From: Oasisia sp. SBJ-2009
Taxonomy: Eukaryota; Annelida; Polychaeta; Sabellida; Siboglinidae
DNA: 64,000 nt
Assembly (NCBI GenBank): GCA_964017155.1
Contig: OZ024867.1
Span: 28,254,609-28,318,608, forward strand
Direction: 5' to 3'
In this document: one piece after another, positions 1 to 17,664 of the stretch
Position numbering within the stretch: the stretch's first letter is position 1
How the letters are laid out: every line of letters starts with the position of its first letter
Translations under genes and position numbers: made by a program
The notes under the pieces: generated by a model
Databases searched by the model: none
What the model saw: the letters and a program-made list of their open reading frames with translations, nothing else
What the model was told of the DNA's origin: nothing

Positions 1-537
1 AATAAAAAAGACCTTGTGACATTTATCGAAGACAAGATTTTTATAACAATAAACAATCTGAATGTTTTATTTTGTTATCTAATTTATGTTGTTTTCAGTA
101 ATTCTTTAATTTATATAAATGTATTTGCCAATGCATTTTACTTTTTATTGCAGTTAATGTTTTCTGTGAAGTTTTCCTTTGATAATTAAATGTTTTAAAT
201 TTAAATATATATATATATATAATTTGGCATATTTATGCTTTCTACGATATCAGAGTTGATGTGTTGTTTGTAGGTATTTAGTTTTGCAACAGTATATTTA
301 CATGTTAAACTGACATCCCTTATCAAATATTTTACCATGCTGTGAATAGTGAATTTGTTTTCCCTTTCAAACTGTACTTAATGGTTAAATTGCTTCGCTT
401 TTAAATGTTTTCGAAAACACACAACAATAACACGTCATTAAACATATTTTCAGATAAATAATCCTGGTAATTGCATAATGTTAAAGAGTAACATTGAAAC
501 AGTAATTGACACTGACATGTCAATGTGTCACTTACAG
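1..537. other. AT-rich intron upstream of filamin exon
   Basis: No coding signal is seen. It contains a short TA run near 205-221 and ends in a polypyrimidine-poor acceptor (CTTACAG) at 531-537. It is read as the intron before the first visible filamin exon. Confidence 0.6.
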
Positions 538-5590
<5,053 letters not shown>

Positions 5591-6480
5591 GACGTCAATG
5601 GGACACCTTGGCCATCATAGCCCCAGTCACTGACATCCTTAGGAGCCGATACTCCTAATTTTGCTCCTTAGGAGCCGATACTCCCAATTTTGCTCATTAG
5701 GAGCCAATACTCGTAATTTTGCTCTTTATACAAAGGAATTAGCTCCTAACAAATAAAATGAATGCATATGATCGACATCATTGATTGCAGGTTGATTAGT
5801 GGTGAAATAGCCTGTCACGGCTAGAAAGCACTATTGATTTTGTTTTGCGGATCAGAAATCCACACTTGTTTGTAGACGTGATTAACAACCAGTGATCACT
5901 CTGATGCTTGTATTAATATCATAGTTATATTTGTTGTATCCACATTAATCATGCATATCACTAGTACTTCACAGCACATATATATATATATATGACATAT
6001 AATATTATTCATTGTACACGTGCATGCTGGTAAAATATTAAATGAAAACGTGTAACATTACGGTTACTAAACATGACTGCATCTAATATAAGATGTATGT
6101 ATCTGATATATAGTTATTACAATGATTATAAATAGCATTGGTCGCTAACAATAAATATTATATATGATTAGTACTTGTTTATAAAGCTGATTGTTCACTG
6201 CAGAATGCCTAGGAGGGTGCACTGTAAATGGCATATATACGGCCTAGAGCACACATCAGTGCCATTATGTGTAGTTGAAGCCTGTAGTGCTAATTATCTT
6301 CCCAATGTTTCACGCCAATATGATGATGTGTAGTATGTCCAACACTGACACAGGTTTAACTTGACCACTATGCATTATTATTATTATGATGCTAGTAGGG
6401 AAATTTACTCAAATAGATGGCTTGACTGAGAAATGAAATTTCTTCATAAGACATAAGATTGTTATGTTCTTTCATTCTTA
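5591..6480 (+). other. Filamin 3' UTR and downstream flank, with a 29-bp minisatellite
   Basis: Three copies of a 29-bp unit (TTAGGAGCCGATACTCCTAA + TTTTGCTCC) lie at about 5638-5727, just downstream of the stop. AATAAA occurs at about 5752 (CAAATAAAATG), a candidate polyadenylation signal. The rest is AT-rich with no coding signal. Confidence 0.6.
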
Positions 6481-6497
6481 TTAACCGGGTGACAGGG

Positions 6498-6537
<40 letters not shown>

Positions 6538-6735
6538 GTATATATATTGATACGTGCACAATAAAGAGTAGTTGGATGACTTAAAATAGTTGTTATGTTC
6601 TTCCATTCTTATTAACCGGGTGATAGGAATTCTATATATATATATATATATTACTTTCACACGCACGCACACAAACACACGCACCCGCCCGCACAAACAC
6701 GCACGTTCACACACAAATACACGCACGCTGAAGTA
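6481..6735. repeat. Two near-copies of a TA-tract/ACCGGGTGA block, then CACGCA run
   Basis: ATTCTTATTAACCGGGTGA followed by (TA)n occurs at about 6474-6540 and again at about 6605-6650. It is followed by a CACA/CGCA-rich run to 6728. No gene is supported. Confidence 0.7.
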
Positions 6736-6753
6736 ATCAGTTAATTAAGTAAT

Positions 6754-7173
6754 TTAGCACTTGTCAACATGATCATGACATAGATCAAGCCCACTTCGAA
6801 TTAATGAAAATAGTTTAAAAATATCAACCTGATGACCTATATCAATAACCAAACCAAGCGCCTGTCTGCCACGTGTCTCCACATCCGGGCCTTTCTGTAT
6901 CTCGGTCGGCACTACATGCTTTGTGATAAGGTTAACCAGCTTCAACTCTGATCCATCATCGTTTTCGGCTATGCTGAAAGAGTCCGAACGTTCTACAACA
7001 GCTCTGAATTTCTTAACGGCCTGTTCCTGTAGGGAATTCTTGGATGTAGAATGTTGACGATGCGTTCGTAGTCCAGACTCACAGCCATTTAGCATGAGTT
7101 CAGCGAGCCGAGTGAGTTCTGTTGAGCTCAAGCAGTACTTAGGCAAGATTGTGGATTTGGCCGGATATTGCAC
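6754..7173 (-). pseudogene. Unrecognised coding remnant, transposon-like
   Basis: A 139-codon open stretch with ordinary amino-acid composition and no simple-repeat bias. Residues such as LSSTELTRLAELMLNGCESG and IDIGHQVDIFKLF look like protein, but I recognise no domain. It lacks a clear start context and splice sites. Together with the remnant at about 8340-9145 it is best explained as part of a decayed mobile element, but that is inference. Confidence 0.4.
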
Positions 7174-7179
7174 TATCTA

Positions 7180-8330
7180 CCTTGTGTAATATCTACCTTG
7201 TGTAATTTGTTCACACATTCCTGTGCTTGGTCTGAGTCCATTTATGTAAATGGAGCTGAATTTGTACTAACAGCAAACGCGCCATTTTTGAAATATTGTC
7301 ATAGTCAGGTTGCCAAAGCTGCTTTTTGGGCCTAACCCTGCACCGACTGATATAGTTTTTGTCTCGCTGCATTCTACATCCTTAGGACCTCTATAACGAA
7401 TATCAAGCGGATATCCTTGAGCAATTCGAGATATTCAAGATGGCCGCCAAGATGGCCGCCGGCGCCAATGCAAACATATATTTCGAACCAGTAGACATAG
7501 AATCGTCTGTGATACCACTTTTTTAGGTTAACTTGTTATGAGCAATCCATTTTTGGGTTAAGTTTTGCAATCCAAGGTCAACAAAAGGTCAAAGGTCACG
7601 ATCAATGTGATGAAAACAACTGACATTAGGTTCAGAGGGGAGATTAGCAATTTTTCTGAACTGAGTTGTGTATGGTTGGCCTTACAATAATCGAGAGCGT
7701 GTCAAGTTCATTCTCTATTAAATAATTATGTAGTTTGCAGATAATATTAAATGTATAAAGCAGGAATGTAGATGATACAAACATGCAAAACATAATTCTG
7801 AATCAAATTTTGACGCATATATATCAATAAATATCACTGCATGTTTGCAAAATGTTATATTCATGACATATTAAAATACATAAGCCAAAACGTATCTGTG
7901 GAGAAAATGGTTATTTTTTAATCGGCGTACGCGACGCGGCTGTATACACCATGTTTGAAGTAGGTAAGAGTTATCATTGAAAGTACTAGTTCTCTCGTAT
8001 TCTTCAAATTATTATCACTAACTATTTATATCATAGTGATCAACGCAGGCTAGTCGTTCAAATAATGCGTGCCGAACAGAAATCGATGTATGATACTTAT
8101 AATAAATCAACAAACTTATCGAACCTTCTTACCTCACTCAGACGTGCGCTACGGTGTGTATCTCAATCCGGCATAGCAAAACTGTACAATTCTGTATCTA
8201 CTATAGACGAACATGTTTGGCATGTTGTGAAACGATGTAGATAGTTTACTGTTGACAGCGTAATGATGGTGCGACAGTGAACTAATAATCAATCATAGCA
8301 TAACAATTAATATGTTGTGGTGGATTGGCT
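7180..8330. other. Non-coding stretch
   Basis: No convincing ORF. Includes CAAGATGGCCGCCAAGATGGCCGCCGG-like repeats near 7437-7460 and AT-rich sequence after 7680. It may be the non-coding part of the element that left the flanking remnants. Confidence 0.4.
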
Positions 8331-8339
8331 AGTCAACTG

Positions 8340-9148
8340 ATGCAATGACTAATGTCTTTGCAAATGTTGCTGCAGTTGCTCAGACAATGAAAGACTCCAG
8401 GCGAGTCAGAGCTGTGATAGACTGCACAGTATTATGAAAGCCTGTGAAATACCAGGTGATAACATACATTCAGATAAAATTGGAAAGTGATCCAACGTAT
8501 CAGGGTAAATATCACAAATCTTGTGTGACAAAATATATTACAAAGGCAACACGCTCAGCAGAAAAACAGAAACGAGCTATATCAAGTCCATCCCATCTAC
8601 ATGAGAAGAGAACGTGACCATTTGATTGACTTCGTCAGTGTTTCTATTGTCGTGGTTCGTGTAATGTTGACCTAAAGAACCCAAATCGATGGATTCCATC
8701 GTATCTTGTGAGAGAAACTGAAGAGAAGCATTATAATGAAGATGGAACAGAGAAGGCAGATGCCATAGAACGTAGAATAAAGGATAAATGCGATGAAAGG
8801 GCAGACGAGTGGGCTGATGATGTACTTGGGCGCTTAGCGTGTCTCACACGCTGACGCGCGTTACCACACATATTGCTATGCCCGATTCTTCAACGGGCGC
8901 CAGCACATGGCTACCGATCGGTAGTTTTCCGCGACAGTACTATTGCCACTCTGAAAATGATCAAGGCTGACGATGAGGATGACAATCTGGAGACCGCGCT
9001 GGATGTGGTGGCAACCCACATCAAGAAGGAATGTTCGATGATGGATTACAAGCATCAGACATACCATACGAACACCTCCAAAGAGATCGCAGAAGAACCT
9101 GCACCAGATACCTTCCAGCAGTTACTAAGGAAAATGTCCATTGGTTAA
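8340..9148 (+). pseudogene. Frameshifted transposon-associated ORF remnant
   Basis: Pieces of one protein are readable in more than one frame with internal stops: GKYHKSCVTKYITKATRSAE (about 8502-8562), CFYCRGSC (about 8640-8664) and a stretch with ERRIKDKCDERADEWADDVL (about 8769-8829). The last part continues to 9148. Such Cys/His-containing proteins with YH-x-x-C and C-x-x-C motifs are common in marine-invertebrate repeat families (general recollection, not searched). At least three stops or shifts make it non-functional as read. Confidence 0.45.
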
Positions 9149-10176
9149 CAATGTCTTCCCTCTCTCTCCTAATTGGAAATATCATTATCATCAGAATATT
9201 GAAATATTTACGTGAATAACAGTTCATAAAATTTCTTATGATTTCCGCATGTTGCAATAATGCATATATATCATATATGTGTAGTCTACATCAACGCCAA
9301 TTATGTTTTAAGACCAGACAGTAGTAATAGTAAGTAGTAAAAGCTGTATTTCTTGATGGTAACCATGTCACGTGGTATATCGTGATTTTCAATGGGCCAT
9401 CATCTTACATGCATACATACATACATACATACATCATATACATACATACAATAAAGCAACACAGTTAATGTGTCGATCTGCGTAATCGGCGATAATGCAG
9501 TCACATCGAGTAAATTTCCCGCCTGTTGCAAACCGGGAAGTGATATGCGTTGTGGACCATATGAGCCACATGAAGTTCAGGTAATATGAGCATATATATT
9601 CATCCACGAGTTTTAGTACAGTGACAAGCTAGAGCCTTATAGTGTAATTACGGCTATGTTTTCACTTTCCAATGGACCATTACGTTTATATTTGACACAG
9701 TTATAATGCTTCGTGTCTTTGCTTGTTCGTATGAGATGGTAACTGAAACTTTAAATAAATATGCTATGGTTGTTTATAAATTCGTTTGGTAATGTTTGGC
9801 GTGCGTGCACGCGCAGCTGTATATGTGTATGTTTCTATGTACTATATGTGTGCGTGTGTGCGTTTGCGTGCGTCTGTGCGTGCGTGCGTGCGAGTGCTCA
9901 TATTAGGAATGGGGCATGCTCATATTATCCACACCTGTTTTATTATGAGCCATTTAAGGAAACAATTATCCTCGTTCTCATTAAAAATGTGAACAACCTA
10001 TGCAAGCAATACTGCACACAACAACAGTCTATTACAGTATCTTTCATGTCACAATTTCACAGAGCTCTACCTTGTCACACGGCTCCAGAATATCAATGTA
10101 AAAAAGTGGCTCATATTACCAGACCTTCCCCCACGTTCTACTTACTGGTTGCACGATAACGTCTCCTTGGTTGCAG
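9149..10176. other. Spacer before cyclase-like gene
   Basis: Includes a (CATA)n run at about 9412-9450 and a GCGTGTGTGCG-rich run at about 9800-9895. Nothing coding is supported. It ends in a good acceptor (CTCCTTGGTTGCAG) at 10163-10176. Confidence 0.5.
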
Positions 10177-13100
10177 CAAGGCGGCCTTCCACCAACACCT
10201 AGTCGATCACCGTAAGAAGGTCAACATTCTGGTGATCGACTGTTACGAAGAGATCACGTTCTACTCTCGCAGTATCGGGATGATGATCAACTGGCTGCGC
10301 GACGCCATCAAGGACTCGGTGCTGGGGGACGTATGGAACATCGTCATCAGCTACCAGAAGATCGTCATCTGTACGGAGGACGCGACGACGATGCGCAGCC
10401 TCGGTATCGTTTACTTCTCTCAGGGCAGCTTCAACAGCAGCGCCGCCTACAACCGCTTCATGAAGGTACGTGCGATATCTCTCGCCTCACCCACGGTCTT
10501 CTGGCCTTGTCATAATAATAATAATAATAATGTTTATTTGAAAAGCGCCATATATCCGGAAATATTTCCTCTCAGTGGCTCATAAAATATATTGTAAATA
10601 TTTTAAATATTCATAATCAGTTAAACTAGCACGTAAAGACGAAATGTTAAATGGTAATAAATAGATAATTAAATAAAGCTTCGAAAAGTCCTAGTTCATA
10701 AGCTAAACTTATCAGCAATAAATAGATAAAATAAAAGAATAAATAAATAATAAAATGTATTAATAACTTAATAATAAAATAAGTACAAAATTACAGTTAA
10801 AATAAATTCATTATAAAATACCCTACAAGTAGTTCACAAATGCTGCCTTAAAAAGATGTGTTTTAATTCAATTTGGACTTAAAAAGTTCAAGTGAATCTA
10901 TTAGGCGCAAACTGTCCGGTAGATCTTCACAAGTCAGCGGTGGTCACTTCTTCTCCCCCGTTCTGCCTTGCAGATATAATTGTTCTAGTATAAGTATACT
11001 ATTCGGTCCTCATTTGGTAATAATCAATTCTACAATAAATGTACTGCATTTAAAGTTGCATTCTGACATAATTTCCCCTTTTTAACGCATTTTAGAAAAG
11101 TCTATGTACACCATGACCGATATTTGCTTATTAGTATACTTCCTACCACATGTCTCACTTTGTGGTTTTATGCGTTATTTGATCAAATATAAGTTTGCAA
11201 CAAACAACGGCTCTGGAGTTTCCCAAAAGTCGATCTATTTTTACCATCGGAACTCTCCGGTCAACGTAAGCATAGATATAAATGATTTATATCTATGACG
11301 TAAGTAAACGATGGGGCAAACTAAAAGGCGGTTCCACATATCCACGTTAGTCGCTAGAGGCGCCACTAGGCAACAATACCCTAGTTATTTAAATCATCCT
11401 CAATTAGCCATTGACCGTACAGGCGTGTAGCCAGCGATAATTTGTATGTAGGCAACTGGACATGCCGTAAATATGGAGCGTATCGAGCGGTGGCATCTTT
11501 GTGAATGTGGTATGTCGTTTCCGTGCTGTCTGCCAATTGTGATCCGCCTTTTAGTGTGGCCCTAGTGTGGTTTCCTGACAGCGCTTTTCACTGGAATTCC
11601 CTTCATCGAGGTCTAAACCAATCAGAGAATTCTAACTGGTGAGGCTCACCGGAATAATTTTTCGTCTTTTGCTGCTTTTTATCTTAAAATGGCATATTAT
11701 GTGAAAATAAGTTGATAGGTAGATGGGGAAAACAATATATAGTGTATGGGGAATGCTGGTTTACTGGGAAATTGTATTTTAAACATGGCGGAAGTCAGAA
11801 TGCAACTTTAAGACTACTAGCTAGGAGTATAAAAATCCGAATGGCATTATATACACACATACGTACATAAGTACACACACCCCTTCTCACGCACGCATGC
11901 ACTCACGCACACACTCACTCACGTACACGCACACATGGATGCGCAGTACGTCATTATTAACTATTATATACATTCGTTATCCAGGTATCCAAGTCGATTA
12001 AAGTGAACTATGCGTTCGCGTTGACGTACTCGGCCAAAATGACAGCACTCCGCCAAAAGATGATGCACTTCACCGGGTATGACGTTGTGAAGGTCATTGA
12101 TCACTATGCGTCTGCGATCGAGGTACGTCATATATTGGCGCCAATTACATGGATTTGATGGTTTTGTATACAAATGAATAAAAGACATTTTGTTCGACAC
12201 TAAATAACCCAGTGACTTCAATATTTACAGTTGTCATAAACCAATCACCTTTTGGTGGCGATGTTGCTAGATCCGATACGTCCGGTTTCAAATGGACTTC
12301 TTTCGCATCGCAAGACGGTTATAATATGCTAGAAAGAGTACAAAGGAGAGCAACCAAAATGATACAAAAACTCAGGAATATTAGTAATGAAATGCGTCCA
12401 ATAGAATGTGGTTTAACAACACTAGAAACCCGAAGATTGAGAGATCACATTGAGGTGTTTCAAATATTGAATGGGTATGAACAAATTGACAGAAATATTT
12501 TGTTCTGGGTCAAGGAAGAGAGAAGGACTAGAGGACATGGAGTTACATTAGCAAAGAAGCAGTGTAGACTAGGCATTAGAACATTTTCATTTTCACAAAG
12601 AACAGTTAAAGAATGGAACAGATTATCAGCTGATTGTGTAGGTGCTAGTAGTGTTAATATATTAAAAAATTAAATCGACATATACCTAAGACGGGCTGGG
12701 TACACATAGATAGATAGGTTGGACTCTCGATAATCCAAAGGGCTTCCTAGTCTACCTGCCATCTAGAGTTGCAATCTTGTTAAATCTGGTTAAATCTTTC
12801 GTTGCCGTTGCAGTAGCGGGCAGCGGCGTTCGGGCCGCTCGAGGGGACGTACTGGTACGGCAACATGACCCTGCTGTTCGACGCCCTCGTTGACATACAG
12901 AAGAACGTGGGTGCCGAGCTGCTGCACCAGCTGGACGCTCCCACGACACGCGTCATCAGCGGCATCGTCTTCAGTGTCGTCATCATCGTGTCCGTCATTG
13001 TCGTGTCGCCTATTGTTGTCTTTCGCGTCTACGGGACACTGGTCGTGATCGCCAACAACATGGTGCTGTGCGAGACAATCACGACCAGTATCAATGCCAC

Positions 13101-16100
13101 ACGGGACTACACGCAGAAGCTGCTCATTGCTAGGTACGCCCGTTTTCGTGGGGGGGGGGGGTCAATAAAACACCACGATTTGAAATCCGACCATATAAAT
13201 ATCGTGTTCTGTGCAACACAACGCACCCAACAAAATTTCGTTGCAAACATTCTGCAATCTAACTATATATAAAGTATTTCCAGCAGAGCACATTTAGTGT
13301 CTGTACGTCATTTATTTACCGAAATAATTTATGTGAAAATGGCATTGTGGTGTGTGACGTGTGACGTATGACATGTAATTTGTGACAGTTTGAGGAACAA
13401 TGTGACATTGTGACACATTGGTGAATACCGTATGTATTCCTAGCGGGCACAAGTACGTTGCACCGACATTCCTTCGACGTTGGCTACGACGTCGAAACAA
13501 CGTCGAAAACACAATGGATGTGATAGTTGGATCGACGTCATGTATCGACGTTGTGCCGACGTCGAGAACGTCGGGAAAAAGTAATTACTGCATAAGATGT
13601 GGTGAGATAGCAGCGGGGAGTTGTAGTCAAGAGGTCAGATGTCCTGAATGTCGATTGGAGGATCCGGAGTTGACGTCATTGACGGTGTGTGGGTAGTGCG
13701 GTACTGGTCGCCGTGACAGAACATTCGAAATTTCGTTCACCCTGCGTTGTACGTGTTTCAGAAGAGAGTTGGTCAGTTGTTAGTGTTTCTGACGGTAGTC
13801 ATACTGTTTAATACAACGCATATACTACATAACAAGTCAGCGTATATTGCGGGGGGGGGGGACGAGGTCAAACAAAAGTAACAATTTGTTGACATCAAAC
13901 ACCGACACTCTTGCAATTATCACCTATATTTAGATGTATCGCTGAATACGTCAACAGTGGCTCATAGGTGCCAAACAAACCATTCTGTTGTACGACTTGG
14001 TGTACTTGATATAACTGTATACAGCTACACTGTGTACGACCATGTGCGCTCTATGTCGTAGGTGTACGAACCACGTGACCCGTCTACTCATCAAGCGCGT
14101 GGCGGTGCCGGTGCTCTGTGTCAAGCACGTGTCTGTCGTCTGCTTCGATGTCGTCGACTTCCAACTGAGAGCCGAGGAGCTGCACATCGAGAACGTCACC
14201 GCCTGTCTCAACGAGCTCGTGAAGCTCTTCAAGAGGAAATGTGAAGACATGACCGGCGTGTTCAGACCGAGGACCTTTGACCCGACCCTCATGGCGGTGT
14301 TCGGCAATTCACGGTCATTCGTCCAGTTCCGTGTTGTGTTCTTTGTTTTGGTGGTTTCCTTGTGACATCTTTTTGATTCTTGGTGTTCCAACTGTTGTTG
14401 TTCTGTTGTTCTTATGTAATCTCAGAAGTTTGTAAGAACTGTAATTGTAGGTGTTTGTCATTTAAACAAGGACATACTATGTGAACAGTGATCTTGGCGA
14501 AATAGCAATTTATTGTCTTTCCATATGGAAAGTAGTGGAGGCCGACTGTCTGTCCATATACAGCTGTAATTTATAAACAACTTTGCTGTATCTTTTTGAC
14601 ATAAATAAAACATTCTGAGATCAGAATCTCAACAAAACATATTACGAAATGTATGCACGCGCCACGGATTCGGTGTTAATGATTTAACAATGTTTTGTTA
14701 GGCAATAGATCACGTGATCGATAGGTCAGTGGATGTATCCGCAACGCCGCGGGTTGATTTCATTACAACTATGACCGCCACGTTTGGCTTAGCTAACAAT
14801 TAATGTTAATGATAATTATTTATGTGAATTAAATCTTCTTCTACTACTGCGGCACGACATGGCCTAGATCAAACGTTCGCGATTACAGAACTTTTGGTTT
14901 ATGTCTAAGTCATACGAGAAATATCTTTTGAGGCAAGAATTTCAACAAAACAAACGACACAATGTATACACGATTCATTTTTTTTCGGCGGCCATTTTCT
15001 AAAGGGTTGAAAGGATCGTTGCTACGCAACAGGCCACATGATGGCTGGGTACGTGGTTACACGAACTGTACAGTGCCTCGTTTTGATGTCAGGAGTCGAT
15101 GGCGAGGTGGACTATGTGGGGAGGCGGCCAGGTTGGCCCTGTCGTAGTTGCAGTCTACCCGAGGGGCTCACTATGTCCACCTGGCGGACAAGAAGATCAA
15201 CGCGCGCCTGGCGGTGCATATTGGTGAGTTCAACGCCGGCTTTCAGGCCAATTACATTATATAAGATAAGATAAGATAAGATAGCTTTATTGCCATGTGG
15301 TCACATTGTAGTTACAATAAAACATTGGAATGTGTAATGATATTGGTCGTCGTAATAGTACATTCACATGACAATACATTCACATGCACCAAACAATGAT
15401 GTTAAAATATACTACTACATTAAATAAAATAAATAAGATCAATCACATAAAAAGGTCCGAATAAAAAATTGCTCATTATAACATCGATAAATAATTGATA
15501 CGATCTAGTAGAAATATAGTAGCTTAAAATGTAAAATATGAAATAAAAAAATAAAAATATAAAATATAATAGATTATGATAAAATATACATACTAAAACT
15601 CATCGGAAAGTGGACTATGTGTTTGCTGCGGGTGGGAGAAAATCACTTCTGTTTTGACATGGCTTGAACGGCTAAGGGGAAAAAGCTAGTACTAAAGCGG
15701 TTGGTCCTGGTTTTTATGGATCTGAATCGGCGACTAGATGGGAGGTTCAAATAGGTCATGGGCAGGATGGGATGTATCTTGAGAGATGAGAGTCGCTCTT
15801 CCTAACAGACGCTGCTGATACAGTATTTCAAGACTGGGAAGGTCTCTGCCAATGATTCGGGAAGCCTTAATCAACGAAATGCATTTATACGAACAATACA
15901 GGCTGTGAATTTGTTTACCAACACCCAAAACTCATAACGTACCCAGAGTCTCACCCATCTGTAGCGTTTCGTTATTACGTGTTTGACGTGATTTGAGCCG
16001 TTGCGCCGAATGCGTGACCCGCATTCTGTTATATTAGACATTTGTAGCTGTGCCGATAAACGTATGGCTTGTTTCTGATATATAAAAACATGTAATATGT

Positions 16101-16641
16101 TCTAACAATTCTTGTCTGTAGAATACATATACACTCCTATAATTATTTTTACAACTAAGTCACACGAAGTCACACTGTTGCGCCATCGACGTGTTGGATG
16201 TAATTGAGTGTATTGCTTGCAGGGTGTTGCGCCATCGACGTGTTGGATGAGTTGTGATTGCGCGTGTTGTTTGCAGGATATTGCGCCATCGACGTGTTGG
16301 ATGTGATTGCGCGTATTGCTTGCAGGCTGTCGCGCCATCGACGTTTTGGACGAGTTGTGATTGCGCGTGTTGCTTGCAGGGTGTTGCGCCATCGACGTGT
16401 TGGACGAGTTGTGATTGCGCGTGTTGCTTGCAGGGTGTTGCGCCATCGACGTGTTGGACGAGTTGTGATTGCGCGTGTTGCTTGCAGGGTGTTGCGCCAT
16501 CGACGTGTTGGACGAGTTGTGATTGCGCGTGTTGCTTACAGGGTGTTGCGCCGTCGACGTGTTGGACGAGCTGACGCCGAATGTGCTGCTGGAGGGGAAC
16601 GACCTGATCATTGCCAAGAACATGCTGCACTTTGGCCTCCG
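10177..16641 (+). CDS. NIT-like sensor / membrane / class III cyclase-like protein, partial and possibly decayed
   Basis: Exons read by splice phase: 10177-10465, 11985-12122, 12817-13133, 14062 to about 14240 (3' end uncertain), 15154-15223 (or longer) and about 16549-16641. The 5' end was not found. The first three exons give an all-helical extracellular sensor ending in a membrane span at about 12950-13020 (VISGIVFSVVIIVSVIVV), as in NIT (nitrate/nitrite-sensing) receptor cyclases. The fourth has VSVVCFDVVDF, matching the first metal-Asp segment of class III cyclases, with LNELVKLF after it. Later pieces LAVHIGEFNAGF and LEGNDLIIAKNML resemble the HxGxxxAG and GxxVNxAxRL parts. The segment expected to carry the second metal Asp is not in an open frame: DGEVDYVGRR at about 15083-15115 is out of frame with 15154-15223 and has Arg where Asp is expected. 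It may therefore be a pseudogene or a catalytically dead relative. The guanylate-cyclase assignment is inference from motif order. Confidence 0.6.
10466..11984. other. Cyclase-gene intron with a LINE tail and dispersed repeat
   Basis: (AAT)n followed by GTTTATTTGAAAAGCGCC at about 10513-10550 is a - strand LINE 3' end with microsatellite tail. AT-rich sequence follows to about 10840. From 11880 to 11938 there is a CACGCA-rich run. No exon is seen. Confidence 0.5.
12212..12700 (+). mobile_element. Non-LTR retrotransposon, RT C-terminal fragment in intron
   Basis: An open stretch of about 150 codons ends at 12673. It matches the conserved C-terminal end of LINE polyproteins: LERVQRRATKMI, GLTTLETRRLR, VFQILNGYE, RTFSFSQRTVKEWNRL. 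It is 5'-truncated and lies between exons 11985-12122 and 12817-13133 of the cyclase-like gene, on the same strand. It carries no start of its own and is a dead insertion. Confidence 0.88.
13430..13585. repeat. GACGT/ACGTC-rich degenerate palindromic repeat
   Basis: About ten occurrences of CGACGT or ACGTCG in 150 bp (for example TTCGACGTTGGCTACGACGT). It looks like one copy of a widespread CGACGTTG-type dispersed repeat. It lies in the intron before the exon at 14062. Confidence 0.6.
14400..15080. other. Intron or spacer inside cyclase-like gene
   Basis: No coding signal or strong splice pair is seen. Repeated motif ACATAAATAAAACATTCTGA and ordinary AT-rich sequence. The expected exon with the second metal-binding Asp was looked for here and not found. 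Confidence 0.4.
15255..15960 (-). mobile_element. 5'-truncated LINE with (TAAGA)n tail
   Basis: Read on the - strand: a C-terminal LINE segment at 15734-15928 (KASRIIGRDLPSLEILYQQR, then DTSHPAHDLFE) followed by a long non-coding 3' end and a microsatellite tail (TAAGA)n at 15262-15283 on the + strand. LPSLExxYxxR and HPAHxLFE are typical of the end of one LINE group. It lies immediately beyond the cyclase-like exon, which may have been cut by the insertion. Confidence 0.8.
16165..16560 (+). repeat. 54-bp minisatellite carrying a splice acceptor
   Basis: About seven copies of a 54-bp unit with core GTGTTGCGCCATCGACGTGT; some early copies are shortened. Each unit ends in TGCTTGCAG|GGTGTTGCGCC, so each repeats a 3' splice site with the first bases of the exon at about 16549. 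In the phase of the true exon, upstream units carry a TGA shortly after GACGAGTTG, so only the last acceptor gives an open exon. Confidence 0.93.
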
Positions 16642-17540
16642 TGAGTGGAGACATTTTCACAGCTGTGTTGCCAAAATCATCAACAATAATAATACATTAT
16701 TAATCAGATATATTGAACGTCTAACTGCAATACAGGTACAGCGTGTATTTGGGCAGGGGCGCAACCAGTGGGGTTTTTCATTGCGACAACACCTTTTCGC
16801 GCATGAGGTATCGGAACGATGGCGTGTGGCATACTCCACGTTAGAGTTACCTCTTGCGGGGTTGAACCTACTAAGTTATACAACCACCCAGGTGATTTTG
16901 TTAAAGTCTAAATTGACGAACATATATGGCATGCAAAATTTCAGCTCGATACGTAGGAAAACACTGACGATGTGGACCCACCAACAAATTAACATACCGA
17001 CAAACCGACAAACAGAGAAACACTGTTTCATAATACATAATATATAGATTTGCCAATGTCGATTAATCGTGTTTTCTGCTGTCGGTGATACTTTATATGT
17101 TTTCTACTATCAGTGATACTTTATATTTCCTAATCAGACCAGCCCAGACCACTCGTAGCTTGTTGAGTCGATGTCCGGCGGTCGGTCTGGGCTACAGCTG
17201 TATACCGTATACTGGGATATGGTTGAACCATATTTTGTACACGGTTTCGAAACCGATTTTGAAAAACCTGTATTCCATACGGCATGTTACATGGCCAACA
17301 GACACTATTAAGAGGTGTTTTGAATCTTCCATAACCATGTAAACTTTACCAAACTTGAACGAAAATACGACATTCAACGCATCCTGTCCTTTTTTTCCGT
17401 TCAAAAAGCTCACGTCCAGAAGAGCAGATGGCACAAGTCAATTAGTGGTGTCCCACCAAGCCACAGTGTGGCGCCACTGTTATAGTAGTTATAATATGTA
17501 GTCAACAGTTTCTAAGTCATGAGCTTCATCATGTCTTTCA
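16642..17540. other. Intron or 3' region of cyclase-like gene
   Basis: Begins with a strong donor (CTCC|GTGAGT). No confident coding sequence. A 3' splice-like TGTCTTTCAG at about 17531-17540 precedes a possible final exon. Confidence 0.4.
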
Positions 17541-17664
17541 GCAACACCACCAAGAAGAACGTCTGTTCGCGAATTTCGTCGTCATACAGACAATGCTTGG
17601 TGACGGGAGCATTGTGGCTTGTCTTTGGCTGTCTACCCCACCTGGACGTTAATAAATTCAGTTA
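17541..17664 (+). CDS. Possible terminal exon of cyclase-like gene
   Basis: Follows TCATGTCTTTCAG. One frame encodes a basic/Ser-rich start then a hydrophobic stretch (ALWLVFGCLPHL) and a stop at about 17662. That frame does not match the phase 1 donor of the preceding exon, and the phase-matched frame stops sooner. An AATAAA lies at 17653 and another at about 17799. Weak; could be UTR only. Confidence 0.25.

Noticed and set aside
16165..16560. CRISPR-like array
   Set aside because: Units are contiguous with no unique spacers, and the genome is eukaryotic.
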